Part shown: positions 1 through 7,839 of the stretch, piece after piece
Position numbering within the stretch: position 1 is the stretch's first letter
Layout: each line of letters opens with the position of its first letter
Origin: Fervidifonticultor sp964526945
Lineage (GTDB): Bacteria > Sysuimicrobiota > Sysuimicrobiia > Sysuimicrobiales > Humicultoraceae
Assembly: GCA_964526945.1 (NCBI GenBank)
Contig: CAZGNA010000107.1
Location: 1-9,446 of the forward strand
Length of the DNA stretch: 9,446 nt
Direction of reading: 5' to 3'
Translations under genes and position numbers: made by a program
Notes under the pieces: model-generated
What the model was told of the DNA's origin: nothing
Databases searched by the model: none
Seen by the model: the letters and a program-made list of their open reading frames with translations, nothing else

Positions 1-23
1 GGAGCGGGTGTAGGGAGCGGGTG
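1..23. repeat. Two-copy direct repeat at the window edge
   Basis: The ten bases GGAGCGGGTG occur at 1-10 and again at 14-23, giving a 13-base period. Only two copies are visible and the array may continue to the left. The repeat lies just upstream of the ribosome binding site of the first gene. It may be the tail of an upstream sequence or chance in purine-rich leader DNA; no function can be assigned. Confidence 0.3.
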
Positions 24-60
24 GAGGAACGACGGAGACGCACGAAAGGAGCGTTGCGCG

Positions 61-1740
61 ATGGACGAACGGGTAGGCAGGCTGCGGACGTCGGATGTCG
101 CCCCTGGCCGCGTCACGCGCCGGGAGTTCCTGCGACGCGCTGGCGCGGGCGCCGGAGCGCTCGCGACGGCGAGTGCACTTTCGGCGCTCGGTGTGGCGGG
201 TCGGTGGCCGGCGCCCGCCTTCGCCCAGGGGGCGGGGACGCTGGTCTACGGCATGGCCGGCGGGTTCGACACCCTGGACGTGACCACCACGACCTTCACA
301 CGCGTCGGCCGCATCGGGCTCCACCTCGTGGATCCGCTCGTGTGGTCCACGGGCCCGGGGCGATACGCGCCAGGGCTGGCGACGTCGTGGACCGTGTCGC
401 CCGACGCCACCGCCTACACGTTCAAGTTGCGGGAGGACGTGAAGTTTCACGACGGGACGCCATTCACGGCGGAGGCGGTGAAGGTCACGTTCGACCGCAT
501 CGTCGACCCCGAGACGCGGGCGCAGACGGCCTTCAGCTTCATCGGGCCCTACGAGCGCACCGACGTGATCGACCGGTACACGGTCCGCGTGCGGTTCAAG
601 AGCCCCCATGCGGCCTTCCTCAACAGTGCCAGCACCCCCTACCTTGGCATCATCTCTCCTGCGGCGTTGCAGAAGTACGGCCGGGACTTCGGCCGGGTCG
701 TCTTCGTCGGGACCGGGCCGTTCATGCTCCAGTCGTACCGGACCGACGCCGAGGTGCGGCTGATCAGGAACCCGAACTACGCCTGGGGGGCACGGATCTT
801 TCGGCACGATGGACTTCCCTACCTGGAGAGCATCGTGTTCCGCATCATTCCGGAGGATGCGACACGTCTGGCCACCCTGGAGACGGGCGAGACGCTCTTC
901 ATCGAGGACGTGCCCACGTCCGACTACCAGCGGTTGAAGTCGAGCCGGGACAAGGTGCTCATCGAGATCCCCCAGGCGGGGTCCGGCTGGTCGCTCATGA
1001 TGAACCAGCAGCGGCCGCCCATGAACGAACTAGCCGTGCGACGCGCCATCATGCACGGCATCGACAAGGACGGGCTGGTGAAGACGGTCTGGAACAACGT
1101 CTTCAAGGCCGCCTGCGGTCCCCTGACGCCGAACATGTTTGGCTTCGACCCCGAGACCTGCAAGAAGACCGCCTACAACCCCGACCTGTCCCGGCGCCTG
1201 CTCGAGGAGGCGGGGTGGCGTTTGGGTCCCGATGGGGTCCGGGTGAAGGACGGCCAGCGGCTGCGGCTCGACTTCTACCTGCAGCCACCGCAGAAGCACC
1301 AGGAGATGGCGCAGTTCGTGCAGGCCAGCCTCCGGCAGGTGGGGATCGAGATCGTGCTCCACGTGCAGGCCCGGGCGGCGTACCTGGACGCGGTCCGGCA
1401 GGGGCGCCATCACATCCAGTTCTGGTGGGACACGGGGACCGATCCCGGGCAGATGCTGCGGATCCTGTTCCACTCCAGCAACGCCGGCGGCGGCACGAAC
1501 CGCAACAACTACCGGAACGCCGAGATGGATCGGTTAATCGACCAGATCGCCGCCATCGCCGATCCCGTCCGACGGCGCGAGGTGGTCGTGCGGGCGCAAC
1601 ACAAGGTCATCGACGAGGCGGTGATGGTCTACCTCGCCGATCCGCCGTCGCTGTACGCGCACGATCGAAGCGTGACGGGCGTCTGGGTCGACTGGGGTGG
1701 CAACTATCCCTACTTCTACGACACGCGCGTAGTCCGGTAG
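61..1740 (+). CDS. ABC transporter substrate-binding protein, family 5 (peptide/nickel/opine type), Tat-exported
   Basis: This is the extracytoplasmic solute-binding component of an importer of the DppA/OppA/NikA type; it captures the substrate outside the membrane and hands it to the two permeases encoded next. The 559-residue length is typical. The N-terminus carries a twin-arginine signal, T-R-R-E-F-L-R at residues 19-25, then an Ala/Gly/Leu-rich stretch and a probable cleavage site after A55 (AFA|Q). Family-like features follow: a YAPGLATSW segment, a FKLREDVKFHDGTPFTAEAVK block near residues 121-140, and a central AVRRAIMHGIDKD motif near 327. There is no lipobox Cys, so the mature protein is probably periplasmic or held by other means. 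The ATG at 61 follows AAAGGAG (45-51) with a 9-base spacer, which decides the start. Substrate specificity cannot be inferred. A longer ORF in another frame over the same DNA is a GC-rich shadow. Confidence 0.93.
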   Translation: MDERVGRLRTSDVAPGRVTRREFLRRAGAGAGALATASALSALGVAGRWPAPAFAQGAGTLVYGMAGGFDTLDVTTTTFTRVGRIGLHLVDPLVWSTGPGRYAPGLATSWTVSPDATAYTFKLREDVKFHDGTPFTAEAVKVTFDRIVDPETRAQTAFSFIGPYERTDVIDRYTVRVRFKSPHAAFLNSASTPYLGIISPAALQKYGRDFGRVVFVGTGPFMLQSYRTDAEVRLIRNPNYAWGARIFRHDGLPYLESIVFRIIPEDATRLATLETGETLFIEDVPTSDYQRLKSSRDKVLIEIPQAGSGWSLMMNQQRPPMNELAVRRAIMHGIDKDGLVKTVWNNVFKAACGPLTPNMFGFDPETCKKTAYNPDLSRRLLEEAGWRLGPDGVRVKDGQRLRLDFYLQPPQKHQEMAQFVQASLRQVGIEIVLHVQARAAYLDAVRQGRHHIQFWWDTGTDPGQMLRILFHSSNAGGGTNRNNYRNAEMDRLIDQIAAIADPVRRREVVVRAQHKVIDEAVMVYLADPPSLYAHDRSVTGVWVDWGGNYPYFYDTRVVR

Positions 1741-1758
1741 TTGTCGCCGGGGTACGGG

Positions 1759-1783
1759 GGAGGCCGGGAACCCGAGGCCCTCC
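1759..1783 (+). other. Stem-loop between the binding-protein and permease genes
   Basis: In the 74-base gap, GGAGG (1759-1763) pairs with CCTCC (1779-1783). The next CC (1764-1765) can pair with GG (1776-1777) across a one-base bulge, and GGG/CCC can pair inside. No T-run follows, so it is not a canonical intrinsic terminator. In binding-protein operons a hairpin at this point often protects the 3' end of the upstream message and partly limits read-through, giving more binding protein than permease. That role is inference here. Confidence 0.4.
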
Positions 1784-1814
1784 GGTGGTCGACGTGTCGC
1801 CGTAAGTTGTACGC

Positions 1815-2738
1815 ATGTTGCCCTACGTCGTGAAGCGCCTGCTGCTGACAGCGCCGACACTGCTCGCAGTGTCGGTCGTTGTCTTCCTGATGTTACATCT
1901 CGTGCCCGGGGATCCCGCGATCATCTTCTTCGGCGACCAGCCCGTGACCCCAGAGCGGCTGGAGGCTGTCCGGCGCCAGATGGGGTTGCACCGCCCCCTC
2001 TACGTCCAGTACCTCGACTTCCTCCGGGGCCTGACGACCGCCGACCTGGGACGTTCGATCCACTACGAGGTGCCCGTGCGGGAGGAGCTGGCGGGCCGGA
2101 TCGCGTCATCCGCGGAGTTGGCCGGGGCGGCCTTCCTCGTGACGGCTGGCATCGGGCTCGGCCTCGGGGTGCTGGCGGCGTTGCGCCACGGCACGTGGGT
2201 GGACACGGCCGCGATGCTCGTGGCGCTGGGCGGGGTCTCGATGCCGATCTTCTGGTTCGCGGCGATGCTCATCTACGTGTTCTCGCTGACCCTCGGCTGG
2301 TTCCCGGCGACGGGATTCGGCGGCTGGAACCGGTTGGTGCTGCCGGCCGTGGCCTTGGGGTTCGTCTCGTCGGCGACGCTGGCGCGGTTGGTGCGGTCGA
2401 GCGTGCTGGAAGTCCTCTGGCAGCCGTACGTGACCACTGCCCGGGCGAAGGGGTTGCGGGAAGCGGTGGTCGTGCGACGTCACGTGCTGAAGAACGCGTT
2501 GATCGCCGTCATCACCGTGCTCGGGCTCCAGCTGGGGACGCTCCTGTCCGGGGCGGTGATCACCGAAACCGTCTTTGCCCGGCCTGGGGTCGGGAAGCTC
2601 CTGGTGGACGCCATCCTCAACAAGGACTTTCCCCTCGTGCAGGGGGCGGTGTTGTTCATCGCGGTGGTGTACGTGGTGGTGAACCTGCTGGTCGACCTTT
2701 CCTATGCGTACCTCGACCCCCGCATCCGTTTTGATTGA
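1815..2738 (+). CDS. ABC transporter permease, DppB/OppB family
   Basis: This is one of the two integral membrane subunits that form the import channel for the substrate delivered by the upstream binding protein. At 307 residues it has the usual family length. The first membrane helix (about residues 9-28) runs into the characteristic H-L-V-P-G-D-P motif at residues 28-34. Further hydrophobic segments lie around residues 97-122, 130-160 and 170-190, with two more near the C-terminus. The cytoplasmic EAA loop that docks with the ATPase is clear from about residue 207: T-T-A-R-A-K-G-L, then R-R-H-V-L-K-N-A-L. The protein ends in the typical Y-L-D-P-R-I-R. I see no good Shine-Dalgarno site before the ATG at 1815, but this start gives the normal N-terminus. 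The 3' end overlaps the next permease gene by 35 bases, implying coupled expression. Confidence 0.94.
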   Translation: MLPYVVKRLLLTAPTLLAVSVVVFLMLHLVPGDPAIIFFGDQPVTPERLEAVRRQMGLHRPLYVQYLDFLRGLTTADLGRSIHYEVPVREELAGRIASSAELAGAAFLVTAGIGLGLGVLAALRHGTWVDTAAMLVALGGVSMPIFWFAAMLIYVFSLTLGWFPATGFGGWNRLVLPAVALGFVSSATLARLVRSSVLEVLWQPYVTTARAKGLREAVVVRRHVLKNALIAVITVLGLQLGTLLSGAVITETVFARPGVGKLLVDAILNKDFPLVQGAVLFIAVVYVVVNLLVDLSYAYLDPRIRFD

Positions 2739-3618
2739 CGTTCCTGCGGGATGGGCACGACCGCGGTCCTTGTGGCGCGATGCCCTGCGTCGTCTACGTG
2801 CCTCCCGCAGTGCGGTGCTCGGCGGCGGGGTGCTGCTGGTGCTGGTGGCAGCCGCGATCGTCGCGCCCCTCCTGACCCCTTACGACCCGCTGGCCATGAG
2901 CCCTGCCGAGCGCCTGCAGCCGCCGAGCCTGCGCCACCCGTTGGGAACCGACATGTTCGGGCGTGATGTGTTCACGCGGGTGCTCTTCGGGGCCAGGATC
3001 TCGCTGCAGACCGGACTCGTGTCCGTGGCCATCGCCGTGGGGATCGGGGTGTCGCTCGGGCTGGTGTCGGGGTTCTACGGTGGGCGCGTGGACCGGCTGC
3101 TGATGCGGTTCGTCGACCTCATGCTCACGTTTCCCGGTATCCTACTGGCGCTGGTCATCATCGCGATCCTCGGCCCGGATCTCTTCAACGCCATGCTGGC
3201 GGTGGGGATCTCGGCGTCGCCGACGTACGCGCGCGTGGTCCGCGCGTCCGTCCTGGCCGCCAAGGGCCAGAGTTACGTCGAGGCCGCGCGGGCCGTGGGG
3301 TGTCGAAACGGTCGGATCATGCTGCGGCACATTCTCCCCAATGCACTGGCGCCCATCATCGTTTTGGCCACGCTGGGCGTGGCGGGGGCCATCGTCTCCG
3401 CGGCGGCCCTCAGCTACCTGGGGTTGGGCGTGCGGCCCCCGACCCCGGAGTGGGGGGCGTTGCTCTCGGAAGGGCGGAACTACCTGCGGGTGGCGTGGTG
3501 GCTGACCGCATTCCCGGGTCTGGCGATCATGCTGGCCGTGCTGGCAATCAACCTCGTTGGCGACGGACTGCGGGACGCCCTCGACCCGCAGCTCCGGGGA
3601 AGGGTGCGGAGTGTATGA
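2704..3618 (+). CDS. ABC transporter permease, DppC/OppC family
   Basis: This is the second channel subunit, partner of the DppB-like protein. From the chosen ATG it has 304 residues. After a basic N-terminus (WRDALRRLRASRSAVLG) comes the first membrane helix, then A-P-L-L-T-P-Y-D-P and the family signature L-G-T-D-M-F-G-R-D-V-F at residues 80-90. The EAA loop is Y-V-E-A-A-R-A-V-G at about 191-199, followed by R-H-I-L-P-N-A-L. The end (YLGLGVRPPTPEWGALL, then DGLRDALDP) is classical. The ATG at 2704 overlaps the upstream gene by 35 bases and lacks a clear ribosome binding site; an in-frame TTG at 2770 is an alternative that would drop 22 poorly conserved residues. The stop overlaps the next ATG as ATGA. 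No ATP-binding subunit gene is in the window. Confidence 0.92.
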   Translation: MRTSTPASVLIDVPAGWARPRSLWRDALRRLRASRSAVLGGGVLLVLVAAAIVAPLLTPYDPLAMSPAERLQPPSLRHPLGTDMFGRDVFTRVLFGARISLQTGLVSVAIAVGIGVSLGLVSGFYGGRVDRLLMRFVDLMLTFPGILLALVIIAILGPDLFNAMLAVGISASPTYARVVRASVLAAKGQSYVEAARAVGCRNGRIMLRHILPNALAPIIVLATLGVAGAIVSAAALSYLGLGVRPPTPEWGALLSEGRNYLRVAWWLTAFPGLAIMLAVLAINLVGDGLRDALDPQLRGRVRSV

Positions 3619-4730
3619 AGCGACTGCGAATCGGTGTGTTGGGGGCAGGCCCGTGGGCGCAGGCGGCTCACCTCCCGGGGTGGCAACGCGATCCCCGCTG
3701 CGAGGTCGTCGTAGTCTGCGATGTGGTGCGCGCGCGGGCGGAGGCGGCAGCGGGGGCGTTTGGGATTCGGGAAGCCACCGACGACTGGCAGGCCGTCGTC
3801 GCCCGCAGCGACCTCGACGTCATCGATGTGGTGACGCCGTCCCACACCCACTATGAGCTGGCGGTGGCGGCGCTGGGCGCCGGCAAGCATGTGCTTTGCG
3901 AGAAGCCCGTGGCCTATGACTTCCGACAGACCCGCGCCGCGGCTGCGCTCGCCGCGCGCAAGGGCCTGTTGACCAAGATGGGGTTCACGTTCCGGTACAG
4001 TCCCGGTATGCAATACGCGCGGGCGCTCATCGACGAGGGCTTCGTTGGCGAGCCGTTCATCTTCAACGGCTTCGAGCAGAACTCCCAGTGGCTGAATCCG
4101 CAGGTGCCCCTGCGCCAGGTGGACCATACCGCAGACCCGTCGGTGCTGCAGACGTCGTCGTTGGAAGGATATGGTGCGCCCATCATCGACATCGGGATGT
4201 GGTGGGTGGGGGCCCCCTATGCCCGGACGGTGGGCACCATGCGCAACTTCGTCCCCGCGCGCATGGTCCGGGCCACGGGCCGCATGATGCGCATGAACAT
4301 CGACGATGGCGACATTCACCTCGTAGAGTACGCCAACGGGGCTCTGGGGTCGGTGCAGACCTCGTTCGTGACCATCGGGAACTACCCGGGGGTCGAGGCG
4401 CGGCTCTACGGGAGCAGGGGCGCGATCATCTGCCGGCTCGTGGAGGAGTTCGGGGTGGCCGAGACGATTCGCGTCGCCACGCCCGACGCCGTCGAGTTCC
4501 GGCAGCTGGAGATCCCCGCACGGTTCTACCCGCCGGGAGGCCATCCGGGCGAGTCGTGGCGGTCGCTCTTCTACGCCAACCTCATCAGGGACTTCGTCGA
4601 CGAGATCCTGGACGGCGGCGGGCGGAATCAGGGGAACTTCGAGGACGGCGCGCGGGTGCAAGAGGTGATCAACGCAGTCGAGCTTTCGTACCGCGAGCGC
4701 CGGTGGGTGGAGTTGCCACTCGATGGCTGA
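3615..4730 (+). CDS. Gfo/Idh/MocA family NAD(P)-dependent oxidoreductase
   Basis: The 371-residue protein is a cytoplasmic dehydrogenase of the glucose-fructose oxidoreductase / inositol dehydrogenase / MocA family. Members oxidise or reduce hydroxyl groups on sugars, cyclitols and related compounds. The N-terminal Rossmann fold opens with R-I-G-V-L-G-A-G-P-W-A (residues 5-15), and the hallmark E-K-P motif is at residues 96-98 (CEKPVAYDF). The C-terminal half (about 120-360) is the substrate-binding alpha/beta domain; G-A-P-I-I-D-I-G-M-W-W near residues 189-199 resembles the family's catalytic D-x-G-x-x-x segment but lacks the usual His a few residues on. The ATG at 3615 overlaps the permease stop (ATGA), with purine-rich GGGGAAGGG and GGAG just upstream, indicating translational coupling. 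A longer in-frame extension back to 3300 lies inside the permease gene and is rejected. The location suggests it acts on the transporter's cargo, but the substrate is unknown. Confidence 0.9.
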   Translation: MKRLRIGVLGAGPWAQAAHLPGWQRDPRCEVVVVCDVVRARAEAAAGAFGIREATDDWQAVVARSDLDVIDVVTPSHTHYELAVAALGAGKHVLCEKPVAYDFRQTRAAAALAARKGLLTKMGFTFRYSPGMQYARALIDEGFVGEPFIFNGFEQNSQWLNPQVPLRQVDHTADPSVLQTSSLEGYGAPIIDIGMWWVGAPYARTVGTMRNFVPARMVRATGRMMRMNIDDGDIHLVEYANGALGSVQTSFVTIGNYPGVEARLYGSRGAIICRLVEEFGVAETIRVATPDAVEFRQLEIPARFYPPGGHPGESWRSLFYANLIRDFVDEILDGGGRNQGNFEDGARVQEVINAVELSYRERRWVELPLDG

Positions 4731-6480
4731 GAGGCCCGCGGCGGCGACTGCCGGAACCGGGGCCGGCGCCACGCGCGCGCCCGCCCTGACGGCGGCGCTG
4801 GACGGGTTCTTCGCGTGGTACTACGCCACCTGGCCCGTGCACGCCACCTTCATCGGCGTGCACGACTACGACGATCGACTGCCCGACCTGTCGGCGGATG
4901 CGCTGGCGGCGGCCCGGGAGGCGGTCGACGGATTGCTGGCGCGGTTCCGCGGACTGCCCGTTGAGCCGACGACCGAGGCGGAGGCGCTGGACCGGCGGCT
5001 CGTGGAAGGGTTCCTGGAGATACAGCGCTGGGAGTACGGTGCCCGCCACGGGCCCTGCGGCAACCCGTGCCTGTACACCGGCGAGGCGGTCTTCGGCGTC
5101 ATGGCCCTGTGCCTGCGACCGTTCGCACCGTTACCACAGCGCATGCAGGCGGCCACCGCACGGCTGCGGGCGGTGCCGGTGTTGCTCGCGCAGGCCGAGG
5201 CGGCGCTTCATGGCGTGCCGGGCGTGCCAGATGCCTGGGCGGTCCGGGCACTCCGCGAGTGTCGTGGTGCGCGCACGTTCTTCGCCGAAGGCTTGCGGAC
5301 GTTCATGCAGGAGCACCGGCTGGCTGACGCGGCCCTGCGTGAGGCCGCCGCGACCGCCATCGCGGCCGTGGAGCGGTTCGAGGCGTTCCTGCAGGCGGGA
5401 TGTCCGCGGGTGCCGGACGGATACGCCTGCGGTACCGACGCGCTGGAGCTGATCCTGCGCAACGCCCACGCCCTGCCCCTGTCGTTGGACGAGATCGTCG
5501 GGCTGGGGCAGATGCGCCTGGCCGAGGCCCGGGCGGCGCTTGACCGACAGGCACGGGCCGCGGGTCTGGGATCGTGGCAGGAGGCCATGGCGGTGCTGGA
5601 GGGACGTCACCCGCCGGTTGACCACTACTACGCGCGGTACGGGGAGCTGTGGGAGGCTGCACGCGCGGTGGTCCACGCCCGGGACTTGGTCACGTGGCCC
5701 GACTACCCCATCCGGTACGTCCCGCAGCCCTGGTGGGTGCGGGACGCCGCGCCGGACCTGTACTTCCTTCCGTACCGCGCGCCCGCGGCGTTCGACATGG
5801 TCCCCGTCGTGGAGTACTTTGTGACACCCATCGAGCCCGAGATGCCAGAGGAGGTGCGCGAGCGGCGGCTCCGGGCGACCAACGACGCCGTAATCAAGCT
5901 CAACCACGTGGTGCATCACGGCGGCCTCGGTCACCACGTGCAGAACTGGTACGCCTACCATCGCGCCGCCTCGCGCGTGGGGCGGATTGCCGCGGTGGAC
6001 TGCGCGAGTCGGATCGCGATGCTCTGCGGCGGGACCCTCGCCGAAGGGTGGGCGTGCTACGCCACCGACGTGATGGACGAGGTGGGGTTTTTCGACCCGT
6101 TGGAGCGCGTGGCGTACCTTCAGACGCGCGCCCGGATCGCCGCCCGCGCCGTGGCCGACGTGCGGCTCCATTGCGGTCAGTGGACACTGGATGACGTCGC
6201 GCGCTGGTATACGGCGCAGGTGGGAATGACGGACGACGCGGCATGGGCGGAGGCCGTCAAGAACAGCCTGCACCCGGGAGCCGCGCTGATGTACCTGGTG
6301 GGGACGGAGGCGATTCACACCCTGCGGCGCGAGCTCGCGGGCCGACGGGGCTTCAGCCTCCGGGCGTTCCACGACCGGCTGCTGTCCTACGGATCCGTGC
6401 CGACGGCGTTGATCGCGTCGGCGATGCGCGCGGCGCTGTTGGGCGGAGGTGCGGAGCCCATCGAGCGGGAAGGTTCCTGA
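4723..6480 (+). CDS. DUF885 family protein (putative metallopeptidase-like, variant active-site motif)
   Basis: This 585-residue protein has no signal peptide or membrane segment and matches the DUF885 family, large helical proteins usually annotated as putative metal-dependent peptidases. Early features are F-F-A-W-Y-Y-A-T-W-P and P-D-L-S-A-D-A-L, as in the family. The core segment at 397-409 reads V-H-H-G-G-L-G-H-H-V-Q-N-W, and the second conserved motif E-G-W-A-C-Y-A is at 441-447. Most relatives have H-E-x-x-P-G-H-H-x-Q at the first position, so here the catalytic-type Glu is His399 and the Pro is Leu402. Both flanking His positions and Glu441 are kept, so metal binding may survive with altered chemistry. 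The ATG at 4723 overlaps the oxidoreductase stop by 8 bases. Position in the operon suggests it processes an imported substrate; this is inference. The long antisense ORF over this gene is a shadow. Confidence 0.85.
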   Translation: MAERPAAATAGTGAGATRAPALTAALDGFFAWYYATWPVHATFIGVHDYDDRLPDLSADALAAAREAVDGLLARFRGLPVEPTTEAEALDRRLVEGFLEIQRWEYGARHGPCGNPCLYTGEAVFGVMALCLRPFAPLPQRMQAATARLRAVPVLLAQAEAALHGVPGVPDAWAVRALRECRGARTFFAEGLRTFMQEHRLADAALREAAATAIAAVERFEAFLQAGCPRVPDGYACGTDALELILRNAHALPLSLDEIVGLGQMRLAEARAALDRQARAAGLGSWQEAMAVLEGRHPPVDHYYARYGELWEAARAVVHARDLVTWPDYPIRYVPQPWWVRDAAPDLYFLPYRAPAAFDMVPVVEYFVTPIEPEMPEEVRERRLRATNDAVIKLNHVVHHGGLGHHVQNWYAYHRAASRVGRIAAVDCASRIAMLCGGTLAEGWACYATDVMDEVGFFDPLERVAYLQTRARIAARAVADVRLHCGQWTLDDVARWYTAQVGMTDDAAWAEAVKNSLHPGAALMYLVGTEAIHTLRRELAGRRGFSLRAFHDRLLSYGSVPTALIASAMRAALLGGGAEPIEREGS

Positions 6481-6498
6481 TCGCAGGGGAGGCAGGGG

Positions 6499-7542
6499 AT
6501 GCCCTTCCGCGACGTCGTCAACCAGGACCACGCGATCCTGCTGCTGCGCACCGCCGTGCGCGCCGGCAAGGTGGGGCACGCGTACCTGCTGGTGGGCTTG
6601 GCGGGCGTCGGGCGCCGGCAGGTGGCGCTGGCGTTCGCGCAGCTGCTCAACTGCGAGCGGCCGGCGGACGGCGATGCGTGCGGGGTCTGCGGGACGTGCC
6701 GGCGGATCGCCGCGGGGGCCCACCCGGACGTGCGCGTGCTGGACGTCGCCCACGAGCGCTTCATCGACCAGCCCCCGCGCGACTACAAGGGCAAGGAGAT
6801 CCCGGTCGACCAGATCCGCGCGCTGCGGCGCGACGCGGCCTTCCCGCCCTACGAGGCCCCGTGGAAAGTGTACATCGTCGCCGATGCCGAGCGGATGAGC
6901 GTCGCGGCGGCCAACAGTCTCCTCAAGACGCTGGAGGAGCCGCCCCCGCGCGTGGTGTTCGTCCTCGTGGCCGAGTCGGCCACGGCGTTGCTGCCCACCA
7001 TCGTGTCCCGCTGTCAGCTGGTGCGCTGTTCGTACCTGCGCGCCGACGAGATCGAGCGTGCGCTGCGCGCCCGGTGGCAGGTCCCCGATGCGCGCGCGCG
7101 GGTGCTGGCCCTGCTGGCCGACGGGCGGTTGGGACGGGCGCTGGAGTGGGCGCAGTCGGAGCCGCGCCTGGCCGCGCGCGAGCGCCTGCTGGACCTGCTG
7201 CCACAGCTGGAAGGCGGCGACCTGCTGGCGCAGCTGGACGCCGCCGAGGCCCTGGCCAAAGAGCCCGAGCTGCTGCCCGACCTCCTGGACCTGGCGATCC
7301 TGTGGTACCGCGACCTGCTGGTCTACCGCCAGCTGGGCGAGCCGTCCCGGCTGGCCAACCAGGACCGCCTGGAGACGATCACCCGCCTGGCGCCGGGCTA
7401 CGACGACGCGCGCCTGGGCGAACGGATCGCAGCCCTGGAGGATGCCAAGGAGGCCCTGCGGCGCAACGCCAACCCGCGGCTGGTGCTGGAGCGGTTGTTC
7501 CTCTCCTTTGGCGCCCCGCCTGCGACGACGCCGGTGCCGTAG
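6499..7542 (+). CDS. holB: DNA polymerase III, delta' subunit (clamp loader)
   Basis: The 347-residue protein is the delta' subunit of the clamp-loader complex, which places the beta sliding clamp on primed DNA. It starts with the usual F-R-D-V-V-N-Q-D-H, then G-K-V-G-H-A-Y-L-L-V-G near residues 23-33. The P-loop region G-L-A-G-V-G-R-R-Q (33-41) has Arg where a Walker A Lys is normal; some delta' proteins are known not to hydrolyse ATP. The zinc-binding cysteines are C52, C61, C64 and C67. A-A-N-S-L-L-K-T-L-E-E-P-P follows, and the S-R-C motif is at 170-172. The C-terminal region is the helical collar domain. The ATG at 6499 follows a purine-rich GGGGAGGCAGGGG leader, 18 bases after the DUF885 stop, so it may be co-transcribed with the transporter operon. 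DnaX paralogs are excluded by the degenerate P-loop and short length. Confidence 0.92.
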   Translation: MPFRDVVNQDHAILLLRTAVRAGKVGHAYLLVGLAGVGRRQVALAFAQLLNCERPADGDACGVCGTCRRIAAGAHPDVRVLDVAHERFIDQPPRDYKGKEIPVDQIRALRRDAAFPPYEAPWKVYIVADAERMSVAAANSLLKTLEEPPPRVVFVLVAESATALLPTIVSRCQLVRCSYLRADEIERALRARWQVPDARARVLALLADGRLGRALEWAQSEPRLAARERLLDLLPQLEGGDLLAQLDAAEALAKEPELLPDLLDLAILWYRDLLVYRQLGEPSRLANQDRLETITRLAPGYDDARLGERIAALEDAKEALRRNANPRLVLERLFLSFGAPPATTPVP

Positions 7543-7837
7543 GCGTGCAGCGGCTGCACCAAATCCGGCCCGTGGGGCCTACGCCGCCTTCGCGGGGGCG
7601 AGCTGGGACGCTCTCTACCACAGCATCCCGCTGTGAAACGATTTCCCGCCGTGCTGGCCGCCGACTGACAAACCTCACACGCCGTACTGCCAGGCCTCCC
7701 CAGGAAAAACCGGTGTCTTGCCTTCCGCAGAGCAGGAATCCCGACCCCAGGCCTCACCCTGAGCCGTCCTACCTCCCCGGGATGACGGGCCCTGAACTCC
7801 GCAAGCGAGTCCCTCCCCCTGTAGAAGGGCTGCCCCT
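7543..7837. other. Intergenic region between convergent genes, no gene seen
   Basis: This stretch separates the 3' ends of holB and the cupredoxin gene. Reading all frames I find only proline/arginine-rich shadows with no recognisable motif, no tRNA-like TTCGA loop, no repeats and no promoter-like pair. It holds a small hairpin at each end (described separately). The only open frame on the minus strand abutting the cupredoxin stop begins at a TTG and has no family resemblance. Confidence 0.5.
7545..7559 (+). terminator. Weak hairpin just after holB
   Basis: GTGCAG (7545-7550) and CTGCAC (7554-7559) form a perfect 6-bp stem with a CGG loop starting three bases after the holB stop. There is no T-run after it, so it would be a non-canonical terminator or simply a 3'-end-stabilising hairpin. 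A stem this short can also occur by chance in GC-rich DNA. Confidence 0.3.
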
Positions 7838-7839
7838 TC
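7824..7839 (-). terminator. Weak hairpin overlapping the cupredoxin stop codon
   Basis: GAAGGG (7824-7829) and CCCTTC (7834-7839) form a perfect 6-bp stem with a 4-base loop at the 3' end of the minus-strand cupredoxin gene; the stop codon lies within the stem. No T-run follows on the minus strand. It is a plausible but weak terminator or mRNA 3'-end structure. Confidence 0.3.

Noticed and set aside
21..1805. 594-residue + strand ORF overlapping the binding-protein gene in another frame
   Set aside because: Arg/Gly/Pro-rich with no family features, no ribosome site at base 21, and it covers a clear solute-binding protein with a Tat signal and a good ribosome site.
3480..4772. 430-residue minus-strand ORF opposite the oxidoreductase gene
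   Set aside because: No recognisable domain; the sense frame has the Rossmann and EKP motifs and is coupled to its neighbours.
5131..6753. 540-residue minus-strand ORF opposite the DUF885 gene
   Set aside because: Composition is typical of an antisense shadow in GC-rich coding DNA; no motifs, while the sense strand carries clear DUF885 motifs.
7543..7837. Possible tRNA or small RNA in the convergent gap
   Set aside because: No TTCGA-type loop, no cloverleaf arms and no promoter-like signals found; only two short hairpins at the gene ends.
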